A stretch of DNA of 64,000 nucleotides from Paralvinella palmiformis (lineage: Eukaryota; Annelida; Polychaeta; Terebellida; Alvinellidae): positions 47,501 to 111,500 of the forward strand of contig JAODUP010000465.1 of assembly GCA_025642065.1 (NCBI GenBank). The letters are read 5' to 3'. The position numbers and the translations under genes were made by a program. Below are positions 1 through 12,478 of the stretch, piece after piece. The notes beneath the pieces are model-generated. The model saw only the letters and a program-made list of their open reading frames with translations, made no database searches and was not told where the DNA came from. How positions within the stretch are numbered: position 1 is the stretch's first letter; every line of letters starts with the position of its first letter.

Positions 1-98
1 TTGTTGTTGTGATCATAGTGGTGCTGCTGGTGGGGGTGGTAGTTGTTGTTGTGATCATAATGGTGCTGATGCTGGTGGGGGTGGTGGTAGTTGTTGAT
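1..98. repeat. Two-copy tandem repeat, about 50 bp unit
   Basis: A TTGTTGTTGTGATCATA start followed by GTGGTGCTG-rich, G-rich sequence occurs twice (from base 1 and again near 44). The array may run off the left edge. Confidence 0.6.
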
Positions 99-579
99 CG
101 CAGAGATTTAAAACAATTATGATAATTGTATTTTTGCTAAAATTCAATCCCAATTATTTTAAGAATTTAACTTGTTGCTATTTAGCAAGCAAATATAAAT
201 GTTAGTATTGATTAGAGATGAAGAGTCCAACTAACTTTGTAACATTTCCATCACTTTTGTCTTCCCCATTAGACTGCCAGGTAAATTAAATAATCGACCA
301 ATTATCTACAAATATACAATATGTTATATATTATATCAAGTTATATCCTCTTAATTAGTTAAAATTTTGTATAACTGCAGTTATCAATTAAGGCTAGTTA
401 TGTGACGTAACATCCAAGGTGAGACCATAGCTAATTAGGACCAGGTAACAAATAGGATCATTAGCATATTAAAACAATTCTTCTGTGACCAACACCTTTT
501 TCAAACGCTCAAGTCAGGGACAAGATTAAGTGGGTTATGAGGCTGCATTGTTATATAATATACTCTCTCTCGCTCTCTC

Positions 580-768
580 GGGCGCCTCCATGGTCTAGCG
601 GTAGCGTGCTGGATCACAGATCACTACCACCCGTGTTCGAATCCCGGCGTGAGCATATCTGAAGGTTGTTTCGTCTTTCACTTCGTCTCATTACCTTTGG
701 AGGTCGCTCGGCCCATTTAGCCTACCATGTGCACAAAAGTGGCCGTAAAACATCAATCATCATCATCA
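580..768 (+). mobile_element. tRNA-derived SINE, family A, full length with TSD
   Basis: The head is tRNA-like: A box TGGTCTAGCGGTAGCGTGC and B box GTTCGAATCC. A conserved body follows (CCATTTAGCCTACCATGTG) with a CGTAAAACATCAATCATC tail and (ATC)n. It is flanked by a perfect 14 bp duplication, TCTCTCGCTCTCTC, at 566-579 and 769-782. Sister copies lie at 29845 and 39872 (+), 8526 and 35521 (-). Confidence 0.88.
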
Positions 769-791
769 TCTCTCGCTCTCTCTCTCTCTCT

Positions 792-825
<34 letters not shown>

Positions 826-832
826 CACTCTC
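769..832. repeat. (TC)n-(TATC)n microsatellite
   Basis: A pyrimidine run of TC followed by seven or so TATC units, starting in the right TSD of the SINE and separating it from the LINE remnant. Confidence 0.85.
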
Positions 833-839
833 TGATAAA

Positions 840-1387
840 TCGCCTGAAGCGAATGCAGAACTGCGCTGCAGGTCTGGTGACACGCACTCGCAAAAGGGAT
901 CATATAACGTCACTTTTGTTCCAGCTGCAATGGCTTCCTGTACGTTTTAGATCACTCTACAAGATCCTGTTTCATATGTTGAAAGTATTGAGTGGAACAG
1001 CCTCACTGTATCTAAAAGATTTGATCTAAAAGTATATATCGGTAAGACTGCTGCGATCTGTTTCCTGTTTACGTTTTACGATACCAAAAAGTCATACAAC
1101 AATGTACGAAGAGAAAACCTTCCGATTATCAGCTCACAGACTGTGGAATATGTTGCTAAACCACGCTAAGCTTGTAGCAAGTACAGAAATGTCTTGTAAG
1201 GTTCTTAAAACCCATATCTTTATATTAACCTATTTATAATATATAAACTAGTGTATTTGTGTATAACATGTGTTTTTGCTATATGAACTAAGAACAGGTT
1301 TTAATTGCGTTTTGAATGTAAAGTATATTATAGCAGTTTAACTTGAATAAGGGGTTAAGTAAATTATTATTATCATTATTATTATTA

Positions 1388-1432
<45 letters not shown>
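840..1432 (+). pseudogene. Decayed LINE: RT C terminus, 3' UTR and (ATT)n tail
   Basis: Translation from 840 gives LKRMQNCAAGLVTRTRK, then LLFQLQWLPVRFRSLYKILF. After one stop/frame change, SCLRFTIPKSHTTMYEE and FRLSAHRLWNMLLNHAK follow, to about 1235. This is the C-terminal region of a CR1/Rex-like LINE reverse transcriptase ORF. The 3' end (GGGGTTAAGTAAATTATT and ATT repeats, about 1350-1432) is the usual tail of such LINEs. The 5' part is missing, consistent with 5' truncation. Confidence 0.75.
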
Positions 1433-1433
<1 letters not shown>

Positions 1434-1867
1434 ATTACGTCTACAGCATCGTTGATAGCAATCTGAACGTTTCAGTTATTATTCTGTATGAAATAAAGGG
1501 ATATCACTCAAGTAATATAAATATTACCTGATTTATTTTAGGTAATACCTACATTACCTGAGTTAATATACATATTACCTAAGGAAAATCAGATAATTTA
1601 CATATTACTTGATTATATAGATTAATTCTAACAATTAGAATCTGAAATTCCATTATTATATATCCTACTGACAAGTACCCCCCCCTCACATACCATCAGT
1701 AGATGGCGACTATCAGGGATTTAATTTTAACTTTATTTAATTAACTCAATCTCATTATAATAATATTTTATTTTATTAACTTCTGTATTCTTTCTTTAAT
1801 TATGTAGGTTTACAAAATATTAATATCCAGGATTATCTTTATATCTAAAACTGATTCAGTTTATTTT

Positions 1868-2066
1868 CTGTCTGATCTGCCATATTTACATGATCTACCC
1901 CCCATTCTGTTGATCTATAATGTCTACCTGGTCTATCTGCCCTTCTGCTTATCTGTCATATATCTATATAATCTGCTAGCCCTTCTGCTGATCTGCCATA
2001 TATACATATTCTACCCGTCCATCTGCTGATCTGCCATTTATACATGATCAATCCGTCCTTCTACAG
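1868..2066. repeat. Diverged tandem repeat, about 60 bp unit
   Basis: TCTGCTGATCTGCCATAT followed by TACATGATCTACCCG-like sequence recurs three to four times with many changes. Confidence 0.55.
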
Positions 2067-2701
2067 TTTAAACATATACATTGGCTATTGTAGTTTCAAT
2101 TAAGGGAGTTTTATATTTCGTTATCAATGAAGGTCAGAATTGAAGTTACTTATTAAAATAAGCTGATATCATCACAGAGGTTGATAATGAAGTGAAGAGT
2201 AGAATTAGTTTATTTATCAGGAAAAAAGGTTCAGATAATGCTTTGTCCCAAATAACAAACACTGTTATAAGTACACGCATGCGCGTACACATGCGTAACC
2301 ACACACACACACACACCTTTTTATAGAAAATGTTAGCCCTTCGAAGCGTCACTTGGATAATAGTTTTTATTGTTGTGTAATGGTTAATAGAATGAGTTTT
2401 TCCCCCCATTTTGAAACATTAAAATACACGACATCGACATGAGAGTGAATTAACACTATTTACCATAAGACTCACAACAAACGTCTAATGTTTATGTATC
2501 TAGGTTTGTGTGAAATGTATTGATGAGTACGGTAACTAGCACATTCCAATGTTTATATGTCCAACGAAAATGACCCTATTAGCTGTCTCGGTATACTTTC
2601 GTTTGTAAGTGTTTTCATTGATGAAGATGGGCTATGCTTCTATTAGATCGCGTCCTGTTATTGGAAACTATATAGATTATCTGTTTGGTTACGTTGACCA
2701 T

Positions 2702-2717
2702 CACACACACACACGCG

Positions 2718-2748
<31 letters not shown>
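2702..2748. repeat. (CA)n(CG)n(CA)n alternating purine-pyrimidine tract
   Basis: About 46 bases of uninterrupted alternating CA and CG, including CGCGCGCGCGCG, a sequence type able to adopt Z-DNA. Confidence 0.8.
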
Positions 2749-2823
2749 GTATCTGCTAGAATGAAGACTCGTTGACAAAAAACGAGATGATACAGCTCAT
2801 CCTTCAGTTTACCGATTTCGACA

Positions 2824-2846
2824 CCCCCCCACCCCCCACCCACCCC
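2824..2846 (-). other. G-quadruplex motif
   Basis: The - strand reads G4-T-G3-T-G6-T-G7: four G runs with single-T loops, the pattern of a very stable parallel quadruplex. It lies about 75 bases from the Z-DNA-type tract. Confidence 0.7.
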
Positions 2847-3277
2847 TCCTCAGCCAATATTTTACATATTAACGATTGAACATAAATCAATATCTGATTA
2901 TACGAGTAAATATTTATGGTCTTTCCCCAGTGAGTTAATAATCACATTGGAATAAGGCTCTCCATATAACAGGACGTAAACATCCCAGGAATGGTAAAGA
3001 CCCCGGATTTGGACCATAAACCAATTAGCCAAAGAACAATAGCCAGAGGATGTCCCTAAAGAGGACCTCCATCGAAGAATCACGTCACATTTTATGTTGA
3101 CCTAGATATATTTTCGATTTGTTGCTCCTCTGCCTGCTATCGCCACTGACCTTTATGTGTTTTTCTCTGTGGGAGTTGTGTCGACCACAGGATTATCCCG
3201 ATAACAGATGATCTATTTGACGCTTGATGGTACAGATCCCTGATTAATCATCTCGATCGTGCTGTTAGATAAGGAAG

Positions 3278-3729
3278 ATGGACGATGGGTGGACGATGGG
3301 TGCTGAGTGGTGGACGATGTGTGCTGGGTGGTGAATGATGTGTGATGGGTGGTGGACGACGTGTGCTGGATGGTGGGCGATGTGTGCTGGGTGGTGGACG
3401 ATATGTGCTGGGTGGTGGACGATGTGTGATGGGTGGTGGACGATGTGTGCTGGGTGGTGGATGATGTGTGCTGGATGGTGGACGACGTGTGCTGGATGGT
3501 GGGCGATGTGTGCTGGATGATGTGTGCTGGGTGGTGAACGACTTGTGCTGGATGGTGGGCGATGTGTGCTGGGTGGGGGACGATGTGTGCTTGGTGGTGG
3601 ACGATGTGTGCTGGGTGGTGGATGATGTGTGCTGGGTGGTGGACGACGTGTGCTGGGTGGTGGGCGATGTGTGCTTGGTGGTGGACGATGTGTGCTGGGT
3701 GGTGGACGATCTGTGCTGGGTGGTGGACG
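3278..3729. repeat. 21 bp minisatellite
   Basis: About 20 variants of GGTGGACGATGTGTGCTGG arranged head to tail; variants include GGGCGATG and GATGATG. The length is a multiple of three, so several long frames stay open on both strands (His/Thr/Ser-rich on -, Trp/Cys-rich on +). They are artefacts, not genes. Confidence 0.9.
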
Positions 3730-3912
3730 CTTCTGATTCTAACAACATCAAGTTTATTATTGAGACAAAGATATTGATAATAGAAGCATATTATTCCCTT
3801 AAAGGTCAACCTTCGGTGATATATTTGATGGTCAACAAAAACAATTTAAAGTTGTACGAATTATTTTTACTTTGATCCAATACTATCTTCCTTGATCTCG
3901 TATTCAATTATA

Positions 3913-4035
3913 TGTTTCAGGTGTATCGGTGATGGTTTCAGGTGTGTCGGTGATGTGTTTCAGGTGTATCGGTGATGGTTTCAGGTGTGTTGGTGATGTG
4001 TTTCAGGTGTGTCGGTGATGTGTTTCAGGTGTGTG
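3913..4035. repeat. Short minisatellite
   Basis: Six copies of GTTTCAGGTGTGTCGGTGAT with small indels. Confidence 0.8.
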
Positions 4036-4413
4036 ATTAAATGATTATAGAAAAGAAGAACCTTTGATGATAGTTGTCTTATCAAATCGTGGATGTTTTG
4101 CGTTCGAATGACGAATACTTGTTTCTGATTGGTTTTTGATGAGTGTCCAGATAGCGGGATGATTGTACTCAGTAAATTGGACGTCATTCTAAGTTGGTGG
4201 ATAATACGTGGGAAGTCATCGGGATCCTGATTGTACCATCAACAATCGACACGCCACAGTACTATATTATTGTCTCAATGTGACTGATGATACTGGGGCC
4301 ATGATACGGACATTGGTGCCTGGATCAGTGATAAAGATAAGGATGGGTTCGGTATGATCTCTCCAATCGTTATAGATAACCAAATCATAGCGACAGCCAG
4401 ATAAAGGTTAAAG

Positions 4414-4560
4414 GGGAGCTTCGATGGTTTAGCTGGTAACGCGTTCAGCTGTAGAACACAACGCCGTCGGATCGAATCCTATTGTAGTTTGTGTCTATCG
4501 GATCGATCATCCGATTACCTCTCTACCACAGCTCCTTAGATTTATATCCCAGGTGTCACT
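4414..4560 (+). mobile_element. SINE-like element, family C
   Basis: A tRNA-like head GATGGTTTAGCTGGTAACGC and a B-box-like GGATCGAATCCTA are followed by a unique body. A second, more diverged copy is at about 34793-34872. Confidence 0.55.
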
Positions 4561-4766
4561 AATCCAGAAAAATTACAAAGCACTCCTAAGTTTTTTAGTT
4601 TTGTTACAAAATTGCCCTGCTGTTTTAGAAGTCAGCTAATTCAGGATCCAGTCTTTACGTAGGAACTTTTATGTTCTGCAGTTCATAACGTATTTATAGG
4701 TCATAGGATTGGATCACACTACTGCCTGTTAATGTAGAAACTTGAATATCCAGATAAAAACATGAG

Positions 4767-4925
4767 GTGCTCTAATGGAGTTGTAGTTAGAGTACTGCGA
4801 TGCAAACATCCAGGGTGTAGGTTCGAATCCGACTAGCATCTGCGTTTATGGGATGTTTCTGTATGGAGTCCTACCTCGGCCGTATATCACTAGGTAATTG
4901 GCACCGAGGCTAAATAACTCTAATA
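4767..4925 (+). mobile_element. SINE-like element, family D
   Basis: Polymerase III-like boxes: TAATGGAGTTGTAGTTAGAG and GTAGGTTCGAATCCGAC, then a body ending in GGCTAAATAACTCTAAT. Related sequence occurs near 46185-46350. Confidence 0.55.
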
Positions 4926-5028
4926 TATTCAACTCTCAGATGAAAAATATCAATAAGACTAAACAAAGAAATCGTTTGTTTGTACTCGATCGAACCATAT
5001 TGTTCTTATGTGTGCGATGAGGGATGAT

Positions 5029-5083
5029 ACACACACACACACACGCACGCACGCACGCACGCACACACGCACACACACGCGCA

Positions 5084-5131
<48 letters not shown>
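5029..5131. repeat. (CA)n(CGCA)n(TA)n compound microsatellite
   Basis: CA units, then six CGCA-type units, then about 23 TA units; alternating purine-pyrimidine for most of its length. Confidence 0.9.
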
Positions 5132-5135
<4 letters not shown>

Positions 5136-6545
5136 ACACCTTTATCCTATCTAGCTTATTTCTCTGTGAATTTCAATCAACATTTATTACACGTCTCCGA
5201 CGTGCTATCTAACATCGTATTCTTAAACTCTAGAACTCTCTACTACATACAGTTCTGATTCTGGATCAGTGATCCAATAAACGTCTTCCTTGTGATATAG
5301 ATATTCTAAACAAACAGCAGAAATATGACACCACTAGGCCATCTTTAGTAACGTCTTCTTTATAAATTAATACTATTGATATAACTTTGTTATTGTCAAT
5401 TTATATTTATTTCAAACATAGTTCCATATGATTGTAGTATAATATTGAAAAACTATCTCTCTGATAAACAATAATATTGACTTTGAACTACTAACATCAA
5501 TAACAACACAAGTAAACAAGATCTGTAACCTAGAGTCAATTAAAAACAAACTGTAATCATCTTGGCCACATCACATCTCTGTTGATAACATATTGAAATA
5601 GGCTGGTCTGAATACACGGCTGGCTGAATAATGGAGGTGTGCGGGTATTTGAATAATTGAGTAATACGGCCTTCGTGTTCACTTAACACCAATGTGTGTG
5701 GCTTTATCAGCATCATCATTATCAGTATGTCGCTATTCGAGTAACAGACTCGAAGAAGCCACTGAAGACGTTCTCTGTGGATCTGCCTATCTGAAGCTCT
5801 GTCTGTGTCACAGTGACATTACCTAAATTATAACAAGGTTAGATCATTAATTAGCACGCACACCTATCCGTTTACTGACTACCCCCATTTTTGCCAGAAG
5901 ACAATTATATGGAACATAGAGTTCGCACAATATTTACATGTTTGGTAAGATGATATTTATTTTTATAAACACGAATCCTGCGTTGATTATAGGGAAGAAT
6001 TTTGTTACAGACGATGTTCAAGAAGCTTGACACTTTTATTCTCATTTTTTTAAATAATAGTTTCATATCATACGGTAAACCTGAAACCAGCTAAATATTA
6101 CAAGTTTAACAGGACAATTTTGAAATCAGCTATATGCAAAACCGAATTTTAATTTCCGGGAGACTAGCGCAACAATATTTAGCCTCAACATAAAACAGGT
6201 CAGCATTATGATCGAACAAAGAAACGAATACGTTATGATAGGTAAGGATTAGCTTATACACCGGAAAAGAAGTTAATTAATTGGAAACCACCTAACTAAG
6301 TGCGACATCCTCCTTAATGAAGCCTTCAGAGGGGTACCTAAAATAGGGACAAAATCAAGAGAAATGAACAAAACACAATTTTAGCCAACCTTCATACAAC
6401 CTCTTCCATTGATCACCTTGGTGATTGCAAGCCGGATTATGGCTTTGTATTAAGGGCAATGTACTCACTGCAATTAGGAGGAGCCAGGCTCAGAACATAT
6501 TATATAAGTAACAAAGCACAAGAACACCCACATACACCTACATAC
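5132..6545. other. No recognisable feature
   Basis: AT-rich sequence with short frames only; I see no repeat, exon or element here. Confidence 0.5.
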
Positions 6546-6546
6546 G

Positions 6547-6610
<64 letters not shown>

Positions 6611-6611
6611 A
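6546..6611. repeat. (CG)n(CA)n(TA)n compound microsatellite
   Basis: About 66 bases of alternating purine-pyrimidine in three blocks. Confidence 0.9.
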
Positions 6612-7268
6612 CATGCTACTCAACAGTAAACTAATATTCAGGTTAATGGTATAGACATATATCACGTTCTGGGCTAATAACATTGCGAAGTCCAGTAATA
6701 ACAAACGTGTTATTACATAACAAAATAACACTACCTATCAAAGTACATCTCGTTCTCTGGTAAGATAATAACATCCATCAGAGTCGAGGCAATTACAGGA
6801 TCAAAGTAACTGATTATGACTAGGATTACTTGGTAATATAAAAATTATGATTACCAGTACAATACTAATGATTGTAATCGATTAATATTACGATTATATC
6901 ACAAAATAATCATGATTAAGATGTTTTTCACGCAAAATATGAATATGACGTATTAATATTACTGATTCACTTACAGGTATAGTACAGGTATCGTTATTAA
7001 ATAAAAATAATAATCGATATTTCTAGAAGTTTATTTAATAACCAAGATAATAATTATTATTAACCTACATTAATTGTTTGAAGACTCGATATACTAAATA
7101 TTAGAGATCAGGGCAGCATATTTTACCATCAAAACTAAAAAGTATCCCGACTGTTACAGAAGATGATGGAATGTCGAGATATCAGGATGAAGTTTCTAAT
7201 ACTCAAGTGCATCGTTGCCCATTAACATGTACAATATCTGTGTCTAAATATCAGATTGTAGGAGTATT

Positions 7269-7436
7269 GTTTATATGTTGGTTTATATGAACTAGACACA
7301 TTTTATATGTTGGTTTGTAGGAACTAGACACACTTTATGTGTTGGTTTGTAGTAACTAGACACATTTTATATGTTGGTTTGTAGGAACTAGACACATTTA
7401 TATATTGGTTTGTAGGAACTTGACACATTTATATAT
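7269..7436. repeat. About 40 bp minisatellite
   Basis: Five copies of TATGTTGGTTTGTAGGAAC plus TAGACACATTT, differing at few sites. Confidence 0.85.
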
Positions 7437-7703
7437 GATGTTCTTGATATGATCATGTACAACCTACTCTCTGACGTCATTGCACCACAGTACGACAATA
7501 ATTTAATTTAATATTTCGGACTTCAACATACCCCTTTCAACAAATTAACAAGTAATGCATTTGCCATGAATGTAGACATATATGAGTCCATATAGGGATA
7601 ATACACATATATAATACAGGGTTATTAAATTTAAATTAACCCATGATTAATCCCTCATGTCACCTTATCAATTAAGTCAATTATCAGTTCAACATATTTA
7701 TTC

Positions 7704-7956
7704 TTGTTACACAATCTACCTACAGACCACACATAGAACACATTACGTCAAGTTGTTACACAATTTACCTACAACCCACACACATACAACACATTACGTC
7801 AAGTTGTTACACAATCTACCTACAGCCCATACACATACAACACATTATGTCAAGTTGTTATACAATCTACTTACAACCCACACACATACAACGCATTACG
7901 TCAAGTTGTTACACAATCTACCTACAACCCACACACATACAACACATTACGTCAAA
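7704..7956. repeat. 51 bp minisatellite, five copies
   Basis: The unit contains CATTACGTCAAGTTGTTACA and CAACCCACACACATACAAC. 51 is divisible by three, which keeps a 100-codon frame (HYVKLLHNLPTTHTHTT repeated) open; there is no sign it is expressed. Confidence 0.9.
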
Positions 7957-8525
7957 TGACATCGTGTTAATTAGTCCAATCATTTTCTTGATGTAATTAC
8001 CATTATATAAACCAGCGTCATTACAGCAACTTACGACCATCTAACTAGTTGGATAATTAACATATTAAGGTAATTGTTTGTTGGGCAATAACGTTTTCAG
8101 ATGGTTCTAAAACTAATGACTTTTACTGCCATGTTGGTCACTCTATCACGTATTTCTTGAAAGTGAAAAATAAATTAAGTATTTTATGGATGTAAACATC
8201 GTTATAGGTGTGTGTTTCAATGGATGGCCCTGAGCTGGCTGTCATGTGGCTGATTAATTATAAAGGATAGTATGCCCAGTGTTGTCACGCAGAGAGTAGT
8301 GACGTCACGCACACACTACCCCAAACCACACATATGTTAAAACGTCAGTACACAACTCTGTCCGGAAACTGTCGAGTGGTTAACATTTTGAATTCTTACG
8401 GATACCTAAATGTCTCCTAGTTGTGACAACGTATAATAACATCATTAGTGTTTGAAAGTATCATACGATAAACGAAAACATAAAACGGCTCGAGTATTGT
8501 AAAATATTTAAATGTAAATATTGCT

Positions 8526-8695
8526 GTTTTACGGCTACATTTGTGCACAAAGTAGGCTAAATAGGCGATCTCCAAAAGTAATGGAGTCACCTGAAAAGAT
8601 GAAACACCCTTCTGACATAATCCGGCTGGGGTTTGAACCCAGATCCTATAGATATGTGGCCAACCGCGCTACCAGTTAGGCCCTGGAGGCGCCCC
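8526..8695 (-). mobile_element. SINE family A copy
   Basis: Reverse complement of the family: tail TTTTACGGCTACATTTGTGC, body with GTAGGCTAAATAGGCGATC, B box GGTTTGAACCC and the head ending at GGCGCCCC. Both flanks contain similar AATATT-rich sequence of about 30 bp (8499-8526 and 8698-8727), possibly an old target duplication. Confidence 0.8.
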
Positions 8696-8699
8696 GGTA

Positions 8700-11600
8700 G
8701 AATATTTTTTAAATCGTAGTAATATTGATGGTATGACATGATATAACATTATATATAATCTAGCATTTAAATAATCGTGTATTCACGAAAGTAATCACCG
8801 ATAGTACGAATAGACTGCATCTTGAAATGATTCGATTACAAATTACGATCACCGAAAATAAGCAGCCTATTACAGACTCAATAAATACAGTTCTACTTCG
8901 GCTCATCCACCCCCCCCCCTGCAGTTATTTTGATTCTCAAAACTTTTCCATATCTTCAATCATTTCCATAAATACCACCCCCACCCGTTTATATTTGTTT
9001 TAACGTCTTCTATCTGTACCAATGTATGGGATGAGCTAATATATTTAGATAATATGTGACTCATCAGTGTTTTTAAACAATTGTTCTCTAATAGTATCAT
9101 ATCTATAGTATTGGATAAATAGTACTAGCAACACCGTCACGATCGCCACCTAATGACCTTGACAGCTTGTCAATCAATTCACAGATTATCAGAAACATTT
9201 TACTGTCAGTGTGTGTGGTGGTAATAGCGGGTGGTATTTATATGGGAATGTATGGTATTTATATTGCGCAAGCATTGGTGGTGGCTGAGTAACGGGAGGC
9301 ATTTGAGCATATATTTTGGCTTTAAAATAAATAAAACCCATATTTTTTTCAAGCAACCCACACACAACCCAACCCACAAGATAACAACCCGAACCCAACC
9401 CACAACAAAACAACCCGAACTCAGCCCACAAGACTTAAACCCAAATCAACAATAATCATGTCATTATCTTCTATAATCCACAACATTTATTGAAGAATAT
9501 ACACAAAAATCTAAAAAAGTTAGGTTTCAAAGATGGAGAGAATAAAGTGTTTCATTTTACTGTAGTAATTCAGTGTTACCTATCAGAATTGCTCCCAAAT
9601 TAACACAACAACATGTGGATTTGCTAGTGTTTAAACGTGGATTAAGTTATTTCACAGCTTATTTTCTTTTTTAAATGAAACCAGTTAGGTATATATGAGG
9701 TAAATGGATACAAACATACTTTCATCATGTCAGTTTATCATGGTGCGTTAATTTTAATTTTATGTGGATATATATTTACATATATACAGCTATTATAACG
9801 CAACCATAACACAATTCATTACAAACTTTCCACCATATAGTCATCATGTCCGTTTAACATATAATAACTATAAAAAAATCATATGTTCATTTAAAGTCTA
9901 CACCTCAATAATATAGACCATGCAATATAGGCCTGCCCAGCTGAGAACAAAGAATATACATGGAATATTAACAATGTTTATGTTTGCGTTAACATGTTAG
10001 AGATAGAGAAATTAGTACTTTCACACAATAAGCGACATCAAATCTTTTGTGCCACTGGTTCAACTATAGTTACAATCAGTCATTTGTTATCAAATGGACA
10101 GAATAACCCAAATTGCTTCCAGCTCTGAACAACCACTACTACAAAAATATTACATTTAGTCCAGATCATTGAAGTTAGACAGAATATACCCAGAAATGTA
10201 ATAGACACATGCATTGACTACTGTAACAGATAACTCAAAATCATCTATCACATCCAACACCAGTAAATCTTTATCCAAGAGATTGCCATGTTTACATGGT
10301 ATCTCATCATCATAGAACTTCAAGGAATGAAACAGAACAATACCTTGTAAAATAATGTCTTGAACCAAGTCCACACACAAAGTTTTTTTTCAAGTTGGTT
10401 AAAGAATTTGATTTGATATGCATTTAAGTTATGAAGAGAAGTATACCAATTAAAGCACATCAGCTGAACATTCAGGTACTAATTCAGGTGCTGGTGATCC
10501 TTTTTTTTGTATTAAGATATGAAATGGGCTGACAAACTTTCATGGGTTTGATGCTTTGTTTTTTATTTAATTAATTTGTAATATGTTTCACCATTAATAT
10601 TTATAAATATTAATTACCATCACAGCTGGCCTTGTGTCCTGTATAGCTCTTCTATCTGTTAATACCTTCCTCTTTGATTTCAGTGGATGCATGCGGTGGA
10701 TTTGGTACATCAAAAATAGTTCGAATAGCATTCTAGATAAGTTGTCTGGTTCATGAATTCCGTTTTAGTGAAATGCATATCATATACATTCTACAATTAG
10801 TATTCAAGTAATTTAAATTTTCTTCATCATATATCTGAACAACAACAATTAATAACCCATCTTTTACTTCTGTCAATAGAAAAAATTACAAAATGAATGT
10901 TTCTACCACTAGTTGAGGTATTTAATAATTAATTTCATAACATTTAAATTATAAATAGAAGTCCATATATATATATTATATATATATATATATATTGCTT
11001 ACGTTTAAAAATAAATATGGATGCAGGTGATCATGTAAATACTCGGCTACTTATAATTACTGTAACTAGAGGAAAATTATCTGATTATAGTAATGTAATT
11101 TTAGAAGTCCAATTATATTATTAACAATAATAAAGTAAAATATACCTCCCGCCCATAACATCTTCAGTGGCTCCAGTACATGTAACTGTAAGCTTATGTA
11201 TATCTTACATATCCATTTTGTGATTAATAGGTTGATATTGTTCAATAAAATTTAATCAGATTTTTTGTCTGAAACAAATATAGATCTAAATAGATCTTGC
11301 TTGGGCCTACTGCTTGGGTCATGTCAAGTCGGGGCGTATCTACTTCAAATTGCTTATTTTTAAAATATCCTTTATTTAATAAAAGCCATATCATATATAA
11401 TTTTTACACTAGTTTTCATTTCCTTTCGGGAATGTCTTTATTTGTGCATAGTTTTCCTGTTACTGCAACCGAATGAACCAGTGCCATTGGGCGCCATGTT
11501 AACAAAGGGAGCTGTCCGTGACAATCTACCTCCGGTCGCTAGGGCCCTGGCGCTCCTTGAATTCAAAATGCCGTCCCATGTTAAAACGCGAAGTAACACG
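8700..11600. other. AT-rich stretch, nothing firm
   Basis: It contains a C10 run (about 8911), an imperfect CCAACCCACAA repeat (about 9355-9430) and a short (TA)n (10965-10995). An unassigned 74-codon - strand frame (10380-10156) ends VNACVYYISGYILSNFNDLD; it faintly recalls the C-terminal part of P-like transposases but is too short to call. Confidence 0.4.
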
Positions 11601-11605
11601 TCTTT

Positions 11606-11644
11606 TTATAAATAGTCTTTGGTATAACCAAAGACTATTTATAA
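11606..11644. repeat. Perfect 18 bp inverted repeat (hairpin)
   Basis: Arms 11606-11623 (TTATAAATAGTCTTTGGT) and 11627-11644 pair without mismatch around a 3-base ATA loop. Confidence 0.9.
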
Positions 11645-12478
11645 GAAATGTAAGAATTATAATGATTATCATGTAAAATTGAAATACTGTTTAATATAGA
11701 TATTTCTGCAATAAATGGTCAAACGTAAGTAACTATTTTTGATCAACGGGAAACATGTTGGAATTTTTGAACGAAAACAGCCGATAAATGGAATGTAGAG
11801 CTTCTGGTCAATTCCAAGGCCTGACACTTAAAATGAATACTACACGTATTATTGTTTACTAACATCAATGTACTGATAATAACTGGAATACATTATATCT
11901 ACAATTATTATATAAAAACATTATATGTTAGAGCAAGGTTAAATTATCGACAGAAATGAGGATTGTATATATTCCACAATAAATAAATAACATGTTTTGT
12001 TGCAATTTAAATTCCAGTTTCAATCATGATCACTAGGCAATCGTTGAGGGTTGGGGAAGGACAATAACATAAAGAATCTTCCACTTTTGAGTTTTGTGTG
12101 AAAAGTTCATGGATTTAGTTAAATTAAGATATTAGGATTATATTGACTATATATGCTCCAATTATAATTCATTATAATGATTAATAACATATTTCTAATA
12201 GAGCACTATGTCAAAATGTAAACATAGTCTGACCTAGAAATATGGGCATTTCTCTGACCTCATTAATAGTCATTGGCCACACACTTCTGGTACCGAGTTT
12301 CAAGTCCAGGCCTAAATATATTTTATCTTTCAGTTTTGTCACATCTCCTTTGTCTGTTTTTTGGCTGCTGAATGTTGATCACGGGCAGATATAAATGTAA
12401 TTTAGTATAAAGTCATTTGTTTAAAGTCATTTGTTATCATGGATACACGTATCATTTAAGTGATTGATCTCTGTTAAC

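Noticed and set aside
601..660. tRNA gene (A and B boxes visible)
   Set aside because: The same head occurs in several dispersed copies fused to a common body and tail and flanked by target duplications, so it is a SINE.
3213..3809. Long overlapping frames rich in His/Thr/Ser or Trp/Cys on both strands
   Set aside because: They are all translations of a 21 bp minisatellite; no start context, splice sites or family motif.
10156..10380. 74-codon - strand frame faintly like the C terminus of a P-like transposase
   Set aside because: Only one short motif (YYISGYIL) matches; no flanking domain, so no call.
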